Shown in pieces: positions 6,058-6,102 of a stretch of 6,102 nucleotides of DNA; the first letter of the stretch is position 1, and the number at the start of each line of letters is the position of its first letter. This DNA comes from Verrucomicrobiales bacterium (GTDB lineage Bacteria; Verrucomicrobiota; Verrucomicrobiia; Verrucomicrobiales; Akkermansiaceae). The notes under the pieces are model-generated. The model ran no database searches and was not told the DNA's origin. It saw nothing but the letters and a program-made list of their open reading frames with translations. The stretch covers positions 1 to 6,102 of the forward strand of contig DPWT01000256.1 in the NCBI GenBank assembly GCA_003527555.1. The letters are read 5' to 3'. Made by a program: the position numbers and the translations under genes.

Positions 6058-6102
6058 AGTTTTACTTTTAAAGTTGAAGGTAGGTTGGCGAAATGCGGAA
6101 GT

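Noticed and set aside
6064..6074. Small inverted repeat ACTTT-T-AAAGT upstream of the sulfatase
   Set aside because: AT-rich 5-bp arms are common by chance, and no promoter elements could be placed with confidence in the short flank.

Overview
The window looks like the chromosome of a heterotrophic, polysaccharide-degrading bacterium of the Planctomycetes-Verrucomicrobia-Lentisphaerae group, with Verrucomicrobiota as my best guess. The grounds are the gene families (secreted sulfatase, secreted ThuA-domain protein, secreted GHL10 glycosidase, COG4099-type esterase), roughly even base composition, and the lack of clear Shine-Dalgarno sequences before most starts. The assignment is inference from gene content; no rRNA or marker gene is present.

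Left part (1-1126, all minus strand): a NusG/RfaH/UpxY-like specialised antiterminator runs off the left edge, so only its first 112 residues are present. Directly upstream, 3 bp away, is a GbsR/MarR-type winged-helix regulator. The two form a tight regulatory pair of the sort often placed at the head of exopolysaccharide or capsule clusters. The regulator is preceded by two overlapping perfect palindromes that sit on a good promoter-like sequence, suggesting autoregulation and a nearly leaderless transcript. Before it comes a possible 64-residue single-pass membrane protein.

Centre (1260-3601): a secreted GHL10 (DUF187, DigH/YngK-like) glycosidase with a C-terminal FN3-like domain is on the minus strand. 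It is divergent from a secreted alpha/beta-hydrolase of the predicted peptidase/esterase type on the plus strand. The roughly 115-bp region between them holds a 22-bp near-perfect palindrome, a candidate operator shared by both genes.

Right part (3608-6057, minus strand): a sulfatase with the CTPSR formylglycine motif is followed 50 bp downstream by a ThuA-domain protein. Both have signal peptides and probably form an operon for breakdown of sulfated glycans in the periplasm. The sulfatase carries Gln where most family members have the active-site His of GKWH. The ThuA gene and the esterase converge with only 6 bp between stop codons.

No tRNA, rRNA, CRISPR array, insertion sequence or clear intrinsic terminator was seen. 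No wholly new system is evident. The points most worth following are the regulator/antiterminator pair with its palindromes, the palindrome in the divergent region, and the altered sulfatase active site.
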